NCBI GenBank assembly: GCA_933207985.1
Contig: OW240920.1
Location: forward strand, 149,823,826-149,887,825
Origin: Pelobates cultripes
Taxonomy: Eukaryota; Chordata; Amphibia; Anura; Pelobatidae
Direction of reading: 5' to 3'
Length of the DNA: 64,000 nucleotides
Shown here: positions 1 through 10,607 of the stretch, piece after piece
Layout of the letters: each line of letters starts with the position of its first letter
Numbering within the stretch: position 1 is the first letter of the stretch
Made by a program: the position numbers and the translations under genes
The notes under the pieces: model-generated
Databases searched by the model: none
The model's input: the letters and a program-made list of their open reading frames with translations, nothing else
Told to the model about the DNA's origin: nothing

Positions 1-20
1 TGTCTGTAGTGGTCCTTTAA

Positions 21-511
21 AGGACCACTATAGTGCCAGGAAAACATACTCGTTTTCCTGGCACTATAGTGCCCTGAGGGTGCCCCCACCCTCAGGGACC
101 CCCTCCCGCCCGGCTCTGGAAGGGGGAAAGGGGTTTAAACTTACCTTTTTCCAGCGCTGGGCGGAGAGCTCTCCTTCTCTCCTCCTCCGTTCCGCCCCGT
201 CGGCTGAATGCGCACGCGCGGCAAGAGCTGCGCGCGCATTCAGCCGGTCACATAGGAAAGCATTCATAATGCTTTCCTATGGACGCTGGCGTGCTCTCAC
301 TGTGAAAATCACAGTGAGAAGCACGCAAGCGCCTCTAGTGGCCGTCAATGAGACAGCCACTAGAGGATTAGGGGGAAGGCTTAACCCATTCATAAACATA
401 GCAGTTTCTCTGAAACTGCTATGTTTATGAAAAAATGGGTTAACCCTAGAAGGACCTGGCACCCAGACCACTTCATTAAGCTGAAGTTGTCTGGGTGCCT
501 AGAGTGGTCCT
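21..511 (+). mobile_element. TTAA MITE made of a chain of hairpins (complete copy 1)
   Basis: Bounded by TTAA at 17-20 and 512-515, with inverted ends AGGACCACTATAG and its near-complement CTAGAGTGGTCCT. Inside are consecutive inverted repeats, for example GCCAGGAAAAC..GTTTTCCTGGC, CATAGGAAAGCATT..AATGCTTTCCTATG, TCTCACTGTG..CACAGTGAGA and CATAAACATAGCAG..CTGCTATGTTTATG. TTAA duplication and AAAGG-type ends resemble the T2/Kolobok-like or piggyBac-like MITEs of frogs; the superfamily is not settled. No protein is encoded. Confidence 0.85.
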
Positions 512-515
512 TTAA

Positions 516-677
516 GTGTATGTGTATCTGTATGCACCGGCGTACATATCGCGGTCACAGCCCTGCGACCAGGTGCCCGCTGCCATGTGTTGCGGCCCCA
601 GCCCCAGCCCGCGAAGAGTAAAATGGACCAGTTTTCGCACCGGGGCCCCATGGGTTGTGTGTACGTCACTGCTCTGA
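516..677 (+). mobile_element. 3' end of a hAT-type element carrying the MITE
   Basis: The sequence after the MITE (GCGGTCACAGCCCTGCGACC to TGTGTACGTCACTG) is colinear with the 3' end of the complete hAT-type element at 21353-22631, including the MITE at the same place. The 5' end is off the window. Confidence 0.6.
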
Positions 678-1803
678 ACTCTCTCTAAAGTATCAATATC
701 CTTCTGGAGATATGGTCTCCAGTACTGCGTACAATACTCCAAGTGAGGTCTCACCAGTGTTCTGTACAATGGCATTAGCACTTCTCTCTTTCTACTGCTA
801 ATAACTCTCCCTATAAAACCAAGCATTCTGCTAGCATTTCCTGCTGCTCTATTACATTGTCTGCCTACCTTTAAGTCATCAGAAATAATCACCCCTAAAT
901 CCCTTTCCTCAGATGTTGAGGTTAGGACTGTATCAAATATTCTGTACTCTGCCCTTGGGTTTTTATGTCCAAGATGCATTATCTTGCAGTTATCCACATT
1001 AAATGTCAGTTGCCACAACTCTGACCATTTTTCTAGTTTACCATATCATTTGCCATTTGGCTTATCCCTCCTGGAACATCAACCCTGTTACATATTTTAG
1101 TATCATCAGCAAAAAGACATACCTTACCATCAAGACTTTCTGCAATATCACTAATAAAAATATTAAAGAGAATGGGTCCAAGTACAGATCCCTGAGGTAC
1201 CCCGCTGGTGACAAGCCCATGCTTCGAATATATTCCATTAACTACAACCCTCTGTTGCCTGTCACTCAGCCACTGCCTTACCCATTCAACAATATTGGAA
1301 TCCAAACTTAAAGATTGCAGTTTTTTGATAAGCCTTCTATGTGCAACACTGTCAAAAGCCTTACTGAAATCTAGGTAAGCAATGTCTACTGGACCACCCT
1401 GATTTATAATTTTAGTTACCCAATCAAAAAAATCGATAAGATTAGTTTGGCATGATCTCCCTGAAGTAAACCCATGTTGTCTCTGATCTTGAAATCCATG
1501 TGTTTTTAGATGTTCATCAATCCTAACCTTTAACATGGTTTCCATCACTTTCCCTACTACTGAAGTAAGGCTTACTGGCCTATAGTTGCCCGACTCCTCC
1601 CTACTACCTTTCTTGTGAATGGGCACAACATTCGCTAACTTCCAATCTTCTGGGACTATTCCTGTTAACAATGATTGGTTAAATAAATCTGTTATTGGTT
1701 TTGCTAGTACACCACTAAGCTCTTTTAATAACTTTGGGTGTATTCCATCAGGCCCCATTGACTTATTTGTCTTTACTTTTGACAGTTGAGCTGAGTGCTT
1801 CAT
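678..1803 (-). mobile_element. CR1-type LINE, reverse transcriptase fragment
   Basis: The minus strand encodes RT blocks from MGPDGIHPKLLKEL through [38 protein letters not shown] and LFADDT (1033-1803). After a frame break it gives FNVDNCKIMHLG, DLGVIIS and RPHLEYC (to about 690). These are CR1/L2-clade motifs. It is inactive: frameshifted, truncated at both ends, and cut by the hAT-type element at its 3' side. Confidence 0.85.
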
Positions 1804-1817
1804 CTTAGAGCTGTTAA

Positions 1818-1890
1818 TGGAACACTATAGGGTCAGGAACACAAACCTGTATTAAATCGAACACAAACATGTATTCCTGACCCTATAGTG
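1818..1890. repeat. Palindromic MITE end (ACACTATAGGGTCAGG)
   Basis: GGAACACTATAGGGTCAGGAAC and its complement face each other around a short centre. This is the terminal motif of a T2-like MITE. Confidence 0.5.
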
Positions 1891-2129
1891 TTAAAACCAC
1901 CATCTAGCCACCCTGCAAAATTATACTAAATATAGCAAAATCTTACCTTTATTCCAGTCTGCTGCTGAACAAATACAATAAGCTGTATACTGTACAATAA
2001 GCTGTAGTTGTTCTGGTGACTATAGTGTCCCTTTAATGGGCTGTTTGTTGTAGATATATGGAGGATACCACACTCACCAGGCAACCAAGTTGCACCAGAT
2101 CCGAGGATGGGCAAACCTCACTTCTAGAT

Positions 2130-2339
2130 ATGTAAAATAAAATAGTGGTCCAGGCACTCCAAGGTAATAGCCAAAAACAGCAGCTTTATTGGAGCAAAAA
2201 CAGTAATGTTTCGACCCGGTCGGGTCTTTATAAGCTTGATAAAGACCCGACCGGATCGAAATGTTACTGTTTTTGCTCCAATAATGTTGCTATTTTGGCT
2301 GTTAGCAGTCCAGGCAGTCAATGTATTTTATTTTACATA
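2130..2339. repeat. Foldback element of about 210 bp
   Basis: The arms TGTAAAATAAAAT.. and ..ATTTTATTTTACA extend through GGAGCAAAAACAGTAATGTT and GACCCGGTCGGGTC to a centre near 2235. No coding content. Confidence 0.7.
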
Positions 2340-2543
2340 TAATGGGCTGTCTGTTGGTTGAGGAGCAGTTAGTGGGCTGTTTGTTGGTTGAGGGGCTGTT
2401 AATGTGATGTCTATTGGTTGAGGAGCTGTTGTGGGTCTGGTGCCTGTTAATTGTTTTTTGGGTTTTTGGGGAGCTGCTTATGGGTTATTTGTGAAAAGGA
2501 ACAATGGTCAATGGTATGTTCTTTCTTTTTTTTTTCTCTCCAG

Positions 2544-2733
2544 AAGCTACATGTGTTTCTGTTCGAGGCTGTCCTGGTCCTCACACGCCCTGTGTCTCAT
2601 AATGATCAGTTGCAGTACCAAGTATACCGGCAGCCAATTCCTCTGCTGGAACTGGTTCTGGAGGATCTACCAGATGGAGAGGTGCGAGTAGGTGGGTCCA
2701 TACGAGGGGCTTTCACCACAGCTAATGAGAAAG
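2544..2733 (+). CDS. RhoGEF penultimate exon (PH domain, first half)
   Basis: 190 nt: 63 codons plus one base (phase 1). The acceptor is a polypyrimidine run ending CTCTCCAG; the donor is GAAAG|GTATCT. The frame runs KLHVFLFEAV to GAFTTANEK, colinear with NET1/ARHGEF3 PH strands 3-6. Confidence 0.9.
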
Positions 2734-3458
2734 GTATCTAACCTGCTTATGGTCCACAAAAAACTTCAATGTTTAAGTCCAATGATTTAATGAATTCTAC
2801 CCATCTATTTAATATCTATAAGTTATCTGTATATTCTATTGATCCATCCTGTTATAAACATGAAATAGTATAGAACATATTATCCTACGTTGTTGTTATG
2901 ATTATATCTGCAGCATCTCTCTTGCTATGGCTACTTATGATAACCACTATCAGTATCGTCTATTAGTGACTACCTAATCCCGGAGATCATATACAGTTAG
3001 TTAAGTGTCATTCTGTCGAGGTTTGGGCATTGAAATGAAGTAAGAATGGTATTTGTTTTATACATGGAGGAATCGCGCAGGAGATACGTGTTTGTTTGTT
3101 TGTTTTTATCAAGCAGTAACATTAGTATTTGTTAGTTATTCGTACACAGCAGTCGGTGAGCAATATGAAGTTACCAATTCAGCGCAAGGACAGAATCTCT
3201 ATCTAAATCAACACATTTTACTCTTTTGCAGCCAAAAATTTTTTCCGTGTGAGTTTCCGGGACCGGTCGAGGGGACAGGCTCACACCTTGCAAGCCAATG
3301 ACTCCTTTAACAAGCAGCAATGGATTAGCAGCATCCGGCAAGCCATGATATCCTGCCGAGAGCATGGCGCCAGTGAGGGACCCTCCCGTGAAACACCTTG
3401 TACCGTGATAGACATCTCTGACCTGAGTCTGAGCTGCCAAGAAGACTGCCAGGGCTAG
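2544..3458 (+). CDS. Rho guanine-nucleotide exchange factor, NET1/ARHGEF3 family (3' end: PH domain and C-terminus)
   Basis: Two exons (2544-2733, 3232-3458) join in phase to give 138 residues and a TAG stop. The first begins KLHVFLFEAVLVLTRP and carries YRQPIP and VLEDLPDGEVR, hallmarks of the PH domain that follows the DH domain in NET1 and ARHGEF3. The second gives NFFRVSFRDRS, HTLQANDSFNKQQW and IRQAM, the end of the PH fold, then a short tail ending EDCQG. Family members load GTP onto RhoA/RhoB; the DH exons must lie before this window, since none is seen in 1-2543. The tail is shorter than in ARHGEF3 and lacks the PDZ-binding end (-ETNV or -ESNV) known in NET1 and ARHGEF3. It mixes NET1-like and ARHGEF3-like residues, so a third paralog (such as the one named arhgef3.2 in some vertebrates) is possible. 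Family assignment is firm; the paralog is not. Confidence 0.9.
3232..3458 (+). CDS. RhoGEF last coding exon (PH C-terminal helix and tail)
   Basis: The acceptor TTTTGCAG precedes CCAAAAATT; the leftover G of the previous exon completes an Ala codon, giving AKNFFRVSF. The invariant PH tryptophan is in NKQQWISSIRQ. The reading frame ends at TAG 3456-3458. Confidence 0.9.
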
Positions 3459-3604
3459 ATGTAATGACTGCTCCTTGCGGCTAAGCTTTCGACATGGAAT
3501 TTTCAAGATATTTCTATGGTGTATGGTACAATATAATGGATAAGCGCCATATTGCCAGCTTGATTAATGGTATAGTCTCCAGGATGCAGCTGCCGACACA
3601 TGTA

Positions 3605-3770
3605 AATAAAATGAAGCACAGAAAGCACCCAACCTCAGCCAACAAGACAGCTTGTCATCATCACCGCCATACAAAAAACGTGGAGCATTCACACCACGCA
3701 GCCACTGGATAGCGGGGGGCTGACATCACATTTCCCACTACCAGCCAATACAGAGACAGTTATGAATAAA
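3605..3770 (+). promoter_or_regulatory. Candidate polyadenylation signals of the RhoGEF gene
   Basis: AATAAA occurs at 3605-3610 and 3765-3770, about 150 and 310 nt after the stop. Either could end the transcript; no transcript evidence is available. The satellite starting near 4246 adds many further AATAAA hexamers on the same strand. Confidence 0.4.
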
Positions 3771-4245
3771 AGGTTACATGTGGCCAATAGATCAGACACG
3801 GTCAATCAAACACAATATCAATAACCACTTTTATTTCTGATCATATTCCCTGAGGACGCAATATGTCCATCTACTAGAACTCTATTCTATGTACCCACTG
3901 CTAGCTCGACCACCTCTACTGCAAATGTATTCTCTGTACTGACTGCTGGCAAATAATAAGCCAATCGGCCATGAATAAAATCCAAGACATTGTGTGTCTA
4001 GCTGTTTGTCCATCTTTTTATTTTAGTAACGTTTTAGATCAGGGAGAACCCGCCGTAACGTCACTGACCAGACTCGGCGACGGCTGCACCTTCACTACTG
4101 AACTGGAACAGTCTCCATTCACTGTTAGTGGGTTCCATATCTCCATATCTCTATAGATGGCCAGGTATCTCTAACTGTGCCGCTGTGAGCGAGGTCAATG
4201 GCGGAGTTAATTCGTTTGATAACCGTGCCACAGTCCTCACAGTGT
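3771..4245. other. RhoGEF 3' flank, nothing recognised
   Basis: Unique-looking sequence between the RhoGEF polyadenylation signals and satellite A. No gene, RNA or known repeat seen. Confidence 0.6.
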
Positions 4246-7200
4246 GCGGTATGTATGAGTGTATCACAGAGCTCCACAGTAATAAAACTCACAGTAATGT
4301 GCAGTGTGTATGTGGGTATCACAGAGCTCCACAGCAATAAAACTCAGTGTATGAGGGTATCACAGAGCTCCACAGTAATAAAACTCACAGTAATGTGCAG
4401 TGTGTATGAGTGTGAGTTTTATTACTGTGGAGCTCTGTGATACCCTCATACACACTGCACATTACAGTGAGTTTTATTACTGTGGAGCTCTGTGATACAC
4501 CCATACACACTGCACATTACTGTGAGTTTTATTGCAGTGGAGCTCTGTGATACATTCATACACATTGCACATTACAGTGAGTTTTCTTGCTGTGGAGCTC
4601 TGTGATGCATTCATACACACTGCACATTACAGTGAGTTTTATTACTGTGGAGCTCTGTGATACCCTCATACACACTGCACATTACTGTGAGTTTTATTGC
4701 TGTGGAGCTCTGTGATACATTCATACACACTGCACATTACTGGGAGTTTTATTACTGTGGAGCTCTGTGATACCCTCATACACTGAGCTTTATTGCTGTG
4801 GAGCTCTGTGATACCCTCATACACACTGCACATTACTGTATCACAGAGCTCCACAGCAATAAAACTCAGTGTATGAGGGTATCACAGAGCTCCACAGTAA
4901 TACAACTCACAGTAATGTGCAGTGTGTATAAGGGTATCACAGAGCTCCACAGTAATAAAACTCCCAGTAATGTGCAGTGTGAGTGTATCACAGAGCTCCA
5001 CAGTAATAAAACTCACAGTAATGTGCAGTGTGTATGAGTGTATCACAGAGCTCCACATCAATAAAACTCACAGTAATGTGCAGTGTGAGTGTATCACAGA
5101 GCTCCACAGCAATAATACTCACAGTAACGTGCAGTGTGTATGAGGGTATCACAGAGCTCCACAGTAATAAAACTCACAGTAATGTGCAGTGTGTAAGAGG
5201 GTATCACAGAGCTCCACAGTAATAAAACTCACAGTAATGTGCAGGGTGTATGAGGGTATCATAGAGCTCCACAGCAATAAAGCTCACAGTAATGTGCAGT
5301 GTGTATGGGTGTATCACAGAGCTCCACAGTAATAAAACTCACAGTAATGTGCAGTGTGTATGAGGGTATCACAGAGCTCCACAGCAATAATACTCCCAGT
5401 AATGTGCAGTGTGTATGAGGGTATCACAGAGCTCCACAGCAATAAAACTCACAGTAATGTGCAGTGTATGAGGGTATCACAGAGCTCCAGCGTAATAAAA
5501 CTCACAGTAATGTGCAGTGTGTATGAGGGTATCACAGAGCTCCACAGTAATAAAACTCACAGTAATGTGCAGTGTATGAGGGTATCACAGAGCTCCACAG
5601 TAATAAAACTCACAGTAATGTGCAGTGTATGAGGGTATCACAGAGCTCCACAGCAATAAACTCACAGTAATGTGCAGTGTATGAGGGTATCACAGAGCTC
5701 CACAGTAATAAAACTCACAGTAATGTGCAGTGTATGAGGGTATCACAGAGCTCCACAGTAATAAAACTCACAGTAATGTGCAGTGTATGAGGGTATCACA
5801 GAGCTCCACAGTAATAAAACTCACAGTAATGTGCAGTGTATGAGGGTATCACAGAGCTCCATTGCAATAAAACTCCCAGTAATGTGCAGTGTGTATGAGG
5901 GTATCACAGAGCTCCACTGCAATAAAACTCACAGTAATGTGCAGTGTGTATGAGGCTATCACAGAGCTCCACAGTAATAAAACTCACAGTAATGTGCAGT
6001 GTATGAGGGTATCACAGAGCTCCACAGCAATAAAACTCACAGTAATGTGCAGTGTGTATGAGGGTGTCACAGAGCTCCACAGCAATAATACTCCCAGTAA
6101 TGTGCAGTGTGTATGAGGGTATCACAGAGCTCCACAGTAATAAAACTCACAGTAATGTGCAGTGTATGAGGGTATCACAGAGCTCCACAGTAATAAAACT
6201 CACAGTAATGTGCAGTGTATGAGGGTATCACAGAGCTCCACAGTAATAAAACTCACAGTAATGTGCAGTGTGTATGGGTGTATCACAGAGCTCCACAGAA
6301 ATAAAACTCCCAGTAATTTGCAATGTGTATGAGCGTATCACAGAGCTCCACAGCAATAAACTCACAGTAATGTGCAGTGTATGAGGGTATCACAGAGCTC
6401 CACAGTAATAAAACTCACAGTAACGTGCAGTGTATGAGGGTATCACAGAGCTCCACAGTAATAAAACTCACAGTAATGTGCAGTGTATGAGGGAATCACA
6501 GAGCTCCATTGCAATAAAACTCCCAGTAATGTGCAGTGTGTATGAGTGTATCACAGAGCTCCACAGTAATAAAACTCCCAGTAATGTGCAGTGTGTATGA
6601 GTGTATCACAGAGCTCCACATCAATAAAAATCACAGTAATGTGCAGTGTGAGTGTATCACAGAGCTCCACAGTAATAAAACTCACAGTAATGTGCAGTGT
6701 GTATGGGTGTATCACAGAGCTCCACAGAAATAAAACTCCCAGTAATTTGCAATGTGTATGAGCGTATCACAGAGCTCCACAGCAATAAACTCACAGTAAT
6801 GTGCAGTGTATGAGGGTATCACAGAGCTCCACAGTAATAAAACTCACAGTAACGTGCAGTGTATGAGGGTATCACAGAGCTCCACAGTAATAAAACTCAC
6901 AGTAATGTGCAGTGTATGAGGGAATCACAGAGCTCCATTGCAATAAAACTCCCAGTAATGTGCAGTGTGTATGAGTGTATCACAGAGCTCCACAGTAATA
7001 AAACTCACAGTAATGTGCAGTGTGTATGAGTGTATCACAGAGCTCCACATCAATAAAAATCACAGTAATGTGCAGTGTGAGTGTATCACAGAGCTCCACA
7101 GTAATAAAACTCACAGTAATGTACAGTGTGTATGAGGGTATCATAGAGCTCCACAGTAATAAAACTCCCAGTAATGTGCAGTGTGAGTGTATCACAGAGC

Positions 7201-9460
7201 TCCACAGTAATAAAACTCACAGTAATGTGCGCTGTGTATGAGGGTATCACAGAGCTCAACAGTAATAAAACTCACAGTAATGTGCAGTGTGTATGAGTGT
7301 ATCACAGAGCTCCACATCAATAAAACTCACAGTAATGTGCAGTGTGAGTGTATCACAGAGCTCCACAGCAATAATACTCACAGTAACGTGCAGTGTGTAT
7401 GAGGGTATCACAGAGCTCCACAGTAATAAAACTCCCAGTAATGTGCAGTGTGTATGAGGGTATCACAGAGCTCCACAGTAATAAAACTCACAGTAATGTG
7501 CAATGTGTATGAGTGTATCACAGAGCTCCACAGCAATAAAACTCACAGTAATGTGCAGTGTGTATGAGGGTATCACAGAGCTCCACTGCTATAAAACTCC
7601 CAGTAATGTGCAGTGTGTATGAGGGTATCACAGAGCTCCACAGCAATAAACTCACAGTAATATGCAGTGTATGAGGGTATCACAGAGCTCCACAGTAATA
7701 AACCTCACAGTAATGTGTAGTGTGTATGAGGGTATCACAGAGCTCCACAGCAATAAAGCTCACAGTAATGTGCAGTGTGTATGGGTGTATCACAGAGCTC
7801 CACAGTAATAAAACTCACAGTAATGTGCAGTGTGTATGAGGGTATCACAGAGCTCCACAGCAATAATACTCCCAGTAATGTGCAGTGTGTATGAGGGTAT
7901 CACAGAGCTCCACAGCAATAAAACTCACAGTAATGTGCAGTGTGTATGAGTGTCACAGAGCTCCACAGTAATAAAACTCACAGTAATGTGCAGTGTATGA
8001 GGGTATCACAGAGCTCCACAGTAATAAAACTCACAGTAATGTGCAGTGTGTATGAGGGTATCACAGAGCTCCACAGCAATAATACTCACTGTAATGTGCA
8101 GTGTGTATGAGTGTATCACAGAGCTCCACAGTAATAAAACTCCCAGTAATGTGCAGTGTGTATGAGTGTCACAGAGCTCCACAGCAATAAAACTCTCAGT
8201 AATGTGCAGTGTGTATGAGTGTCACAGAGCTCCACAGTAATAAATCTCACAGTAATGTGCAGTGTATGAGGGTATCACAGAGCTCCACAGTAATAAAACT
8301 CACAGTAATGTGCAGTGTGTATGAGGGTATCACAGAGCTCCACAGCAATAATACTCACTGTAATGTGCAGTGTGTATGAGTGTATCACAGAGCTCCACAG
8401 TAATAAAACTCACAGTAATGTGCAGTGTGTATGTGGGTATCACAGAGCTCCACAGCAATAAAACTCACAGTAATGTGCAGTGTGTATGAGGGTATCACAG
8501 AGCTCCACAGCAATAAAACTCACAGTAATGTGCAGGGTGTATGAGGGTATCACAGAGCTCCACAGCAATAATACTCCCAGTAATGTGCAGGGTGTATGAG
8601 GGTATCACAGAGCTCCACAGTAATAATACTCCCAGTAATGTGCAGGGTGTATGAGGGTATCACAGAGCTCCACAGTAATAATACTCCCAGTAATGTGCAG
8701 GGTGTATAAAGGGTGGCACAGGCTCCACAGTAATAAAACTCCCAGTAATGTGCAGTGTGTATGAGGGTATCACAGAGCTCCACAGCAATAAAACTCACAG
8801 TAATGTGCAGGGTGTATGAGGGTATCACAGAGCTCCACAGTAATAAAACTCACATTAATGTGCAGTGTGTATGAGTGTATCACAGAGCTCCACAGTAATA
8901 AAACTCCCAGTAATGTGCAGTGTGTATGAGGGTATCACAGAGCTCCACAGCAATAAAACTCACAGTAATGTGCAGGTGTATGAGGGTATCACAGAGCTCC
9001 ACAGTAATAAAACTCCCAGTAATGTGCAGTGTGTATGAGGGTATCACAGAGCTCCACAGCAATAAAACTCACAGTAATGTGCAGGGTGTATGAGTGTATC
9101 ACAGAGCTCCACAGTAATAAAACTCCCAGTAATGTGCAGTGTGTATGAGCGTATCACAGAGCTCCACAGCAATAAACTCACAGTAATGTGCAATGTGTAT
9201 GAGCGTATCACAGAGCTCCACAGCAATAAACTCACAGTAATGTGCAGTGTGTATGTGTATCACAGAGCTCCACAGTAATAAAACTCCCAGTAATGTGCAG
9301 GGTGTATGAGGGTATCACAGAGCTCCACAGTAATAAAACTCCCAGTAATGTGCAGGGTGTATGAGTGTATCACAGAGCTCCACAGTAATAAAACTCCCAG
9401 TAATGTGCAGTGTGTGTGAGGGTATCACAGAGCTCCACAGCAATAAAACTCACAGTAATG
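4246..9460 (+). repeat. Satellite A, tandem array of ~51-55-bp units
   Basis: The unit reads GTATGAGGGTATCACAGAGC, TCCACAGTAATAAAACTCAC, AGTAATGTGCAGTGT; by length there are roughly 100 copies. Each unit carries GAGCTC and, on the + strand, AATAAA followed within about 20-35 nt by a GT-rich stretch. Variants differ by GTAATA/GCAATA, CACAG/CCCAG and a 4-bp indel. Its open frames are products of the repeat, not genes. Confidence 0.95.
4411..4838 (-). repeat. Inverted block inside satellite A
   Basis: Between these points about eight units read in reverse complement (AGTTTTATTACTGTGGAGCT); units on both sides are forward. Both switch points fall inside the repeat unit. Confidence 0.9.
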
Positions 9461-9690
9461 AATGTGTGGAATACCTTGGGTGACTGTGTGGTGGGTGCAG
9501 TAAGATGGCCGCCTCTCTGAGTGGATTCAGATGGATTGCTGTGTGGTGGGTGCAGTAAGATGGCCGCCTCTCTGTGGGCGGAGTCTGATTTGACTCAGGT
9601 TGAACTGCATGCTGGAAGAGAAAGATGGCGGCAACTGGCTGGTCAGAGAGAATGTTACAGCTGGTGCTAAAAATGAATGGATTCCACAGT
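9461..9690 (+). repeat. Spacer between satellites A and B (copy 1)
   Basis: Non-tandem sequence with two copies of GGTGGGTGCAGTAAGATGGC. It holds AAGATGGCCGCC at 9502-9513 and 9557-9568 and AAGATGGCGGC at 9622-9632, close to the YY1 consensus. The third overlaps an ATG (9625) in a good Kozak context that opens a frame into satellite B. Confidence 0.85.
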
Positions 9691-10507
9691 GAGGGTATTA
9701 TATCCTATAGTGTTATATTATTATATGGTGTTATTATATCCTATAGTGTTATTATATCCTATAGTGTTATATTATTATATGGTGTTATTATATTATATGG
9801 TGTTATTATATCCTATAGTGTTATATTATTATATGGTGTTATTATATCCTATAGTGTTATATTATTATATAGTGTTATTATATCCTATAGTGTTATTATA
9901 TCCTATAGTGTTATATTATTATATAGTGTTATTATATCCTATAGTGTTGTTATATTATATGGTGGTGTTATATCCTATAGTGTTGTTATATCCTATAGTG
10001 TTATTATATCCTATAGTGTTATATTATTATATGGTGTTATTATATCCTATAGTGTTATATTATATGATGTTATTATATCCTATAGTGTTATATTATTATA
10101 TGGTGTTATTATATCCTATAGTGTTATATTATTATATGGTGTTATTATATCCTATAGTGTTATATTATATGATGTTATTATATCCTATAGTGTTATATTA
10201 TTATATGATGTTATTATATCCTATAGTGTTATATTATTATATGGTGTTATTATATCCTATAGTGTTATATTATTATATGGTGTTATTATATCCTATAGTG
10301 TTATATTATTATATGGTGTTATTATATCCTATAGTGTTATATTATTATATGGTGTTATTATATCCTATAGTGTTATATTATTATATGGTGTTATTATATC
10401 CTATAGTGTTATATTATTATATGGTGTTATTATATCCTATAGTGTTATATTATATAGTGTTATTATATTATATGGTGTTATTATATCCTATAGTGTTATA
10501 TTATATG
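9691..10507 (+). repeat. Satellite B, ~36-bp units (copy 1, ends at gap)
   Basis: The unit alternates two 18-mers, TATATCCTATAGTGTTAT and ATTATTATATGGTGTTAT. Because 36 is a multiple of 3 and stops are absent in some frames, long artefactual frames of ISYSVILLYGVI or YPIVLYYYMVLL repeats arise. Confidence 0.95.
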
Positions 10508-10607
10508 NNNNNNNNNNNNNNNNNNNNNNNNNNNNNNNNNNNNNNNNNNNNNNNNNNNNNNNNNNNNNNNNNNNNNNNNNNNNNNNNNNNNNNNNNNNNN
10601 NNNNNNN
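10508..10607. other. Assembly gap (100 N)
   Basis: Exactly 100 N between satellite B and satellite A; the real length is unknown. Confidence 1.
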
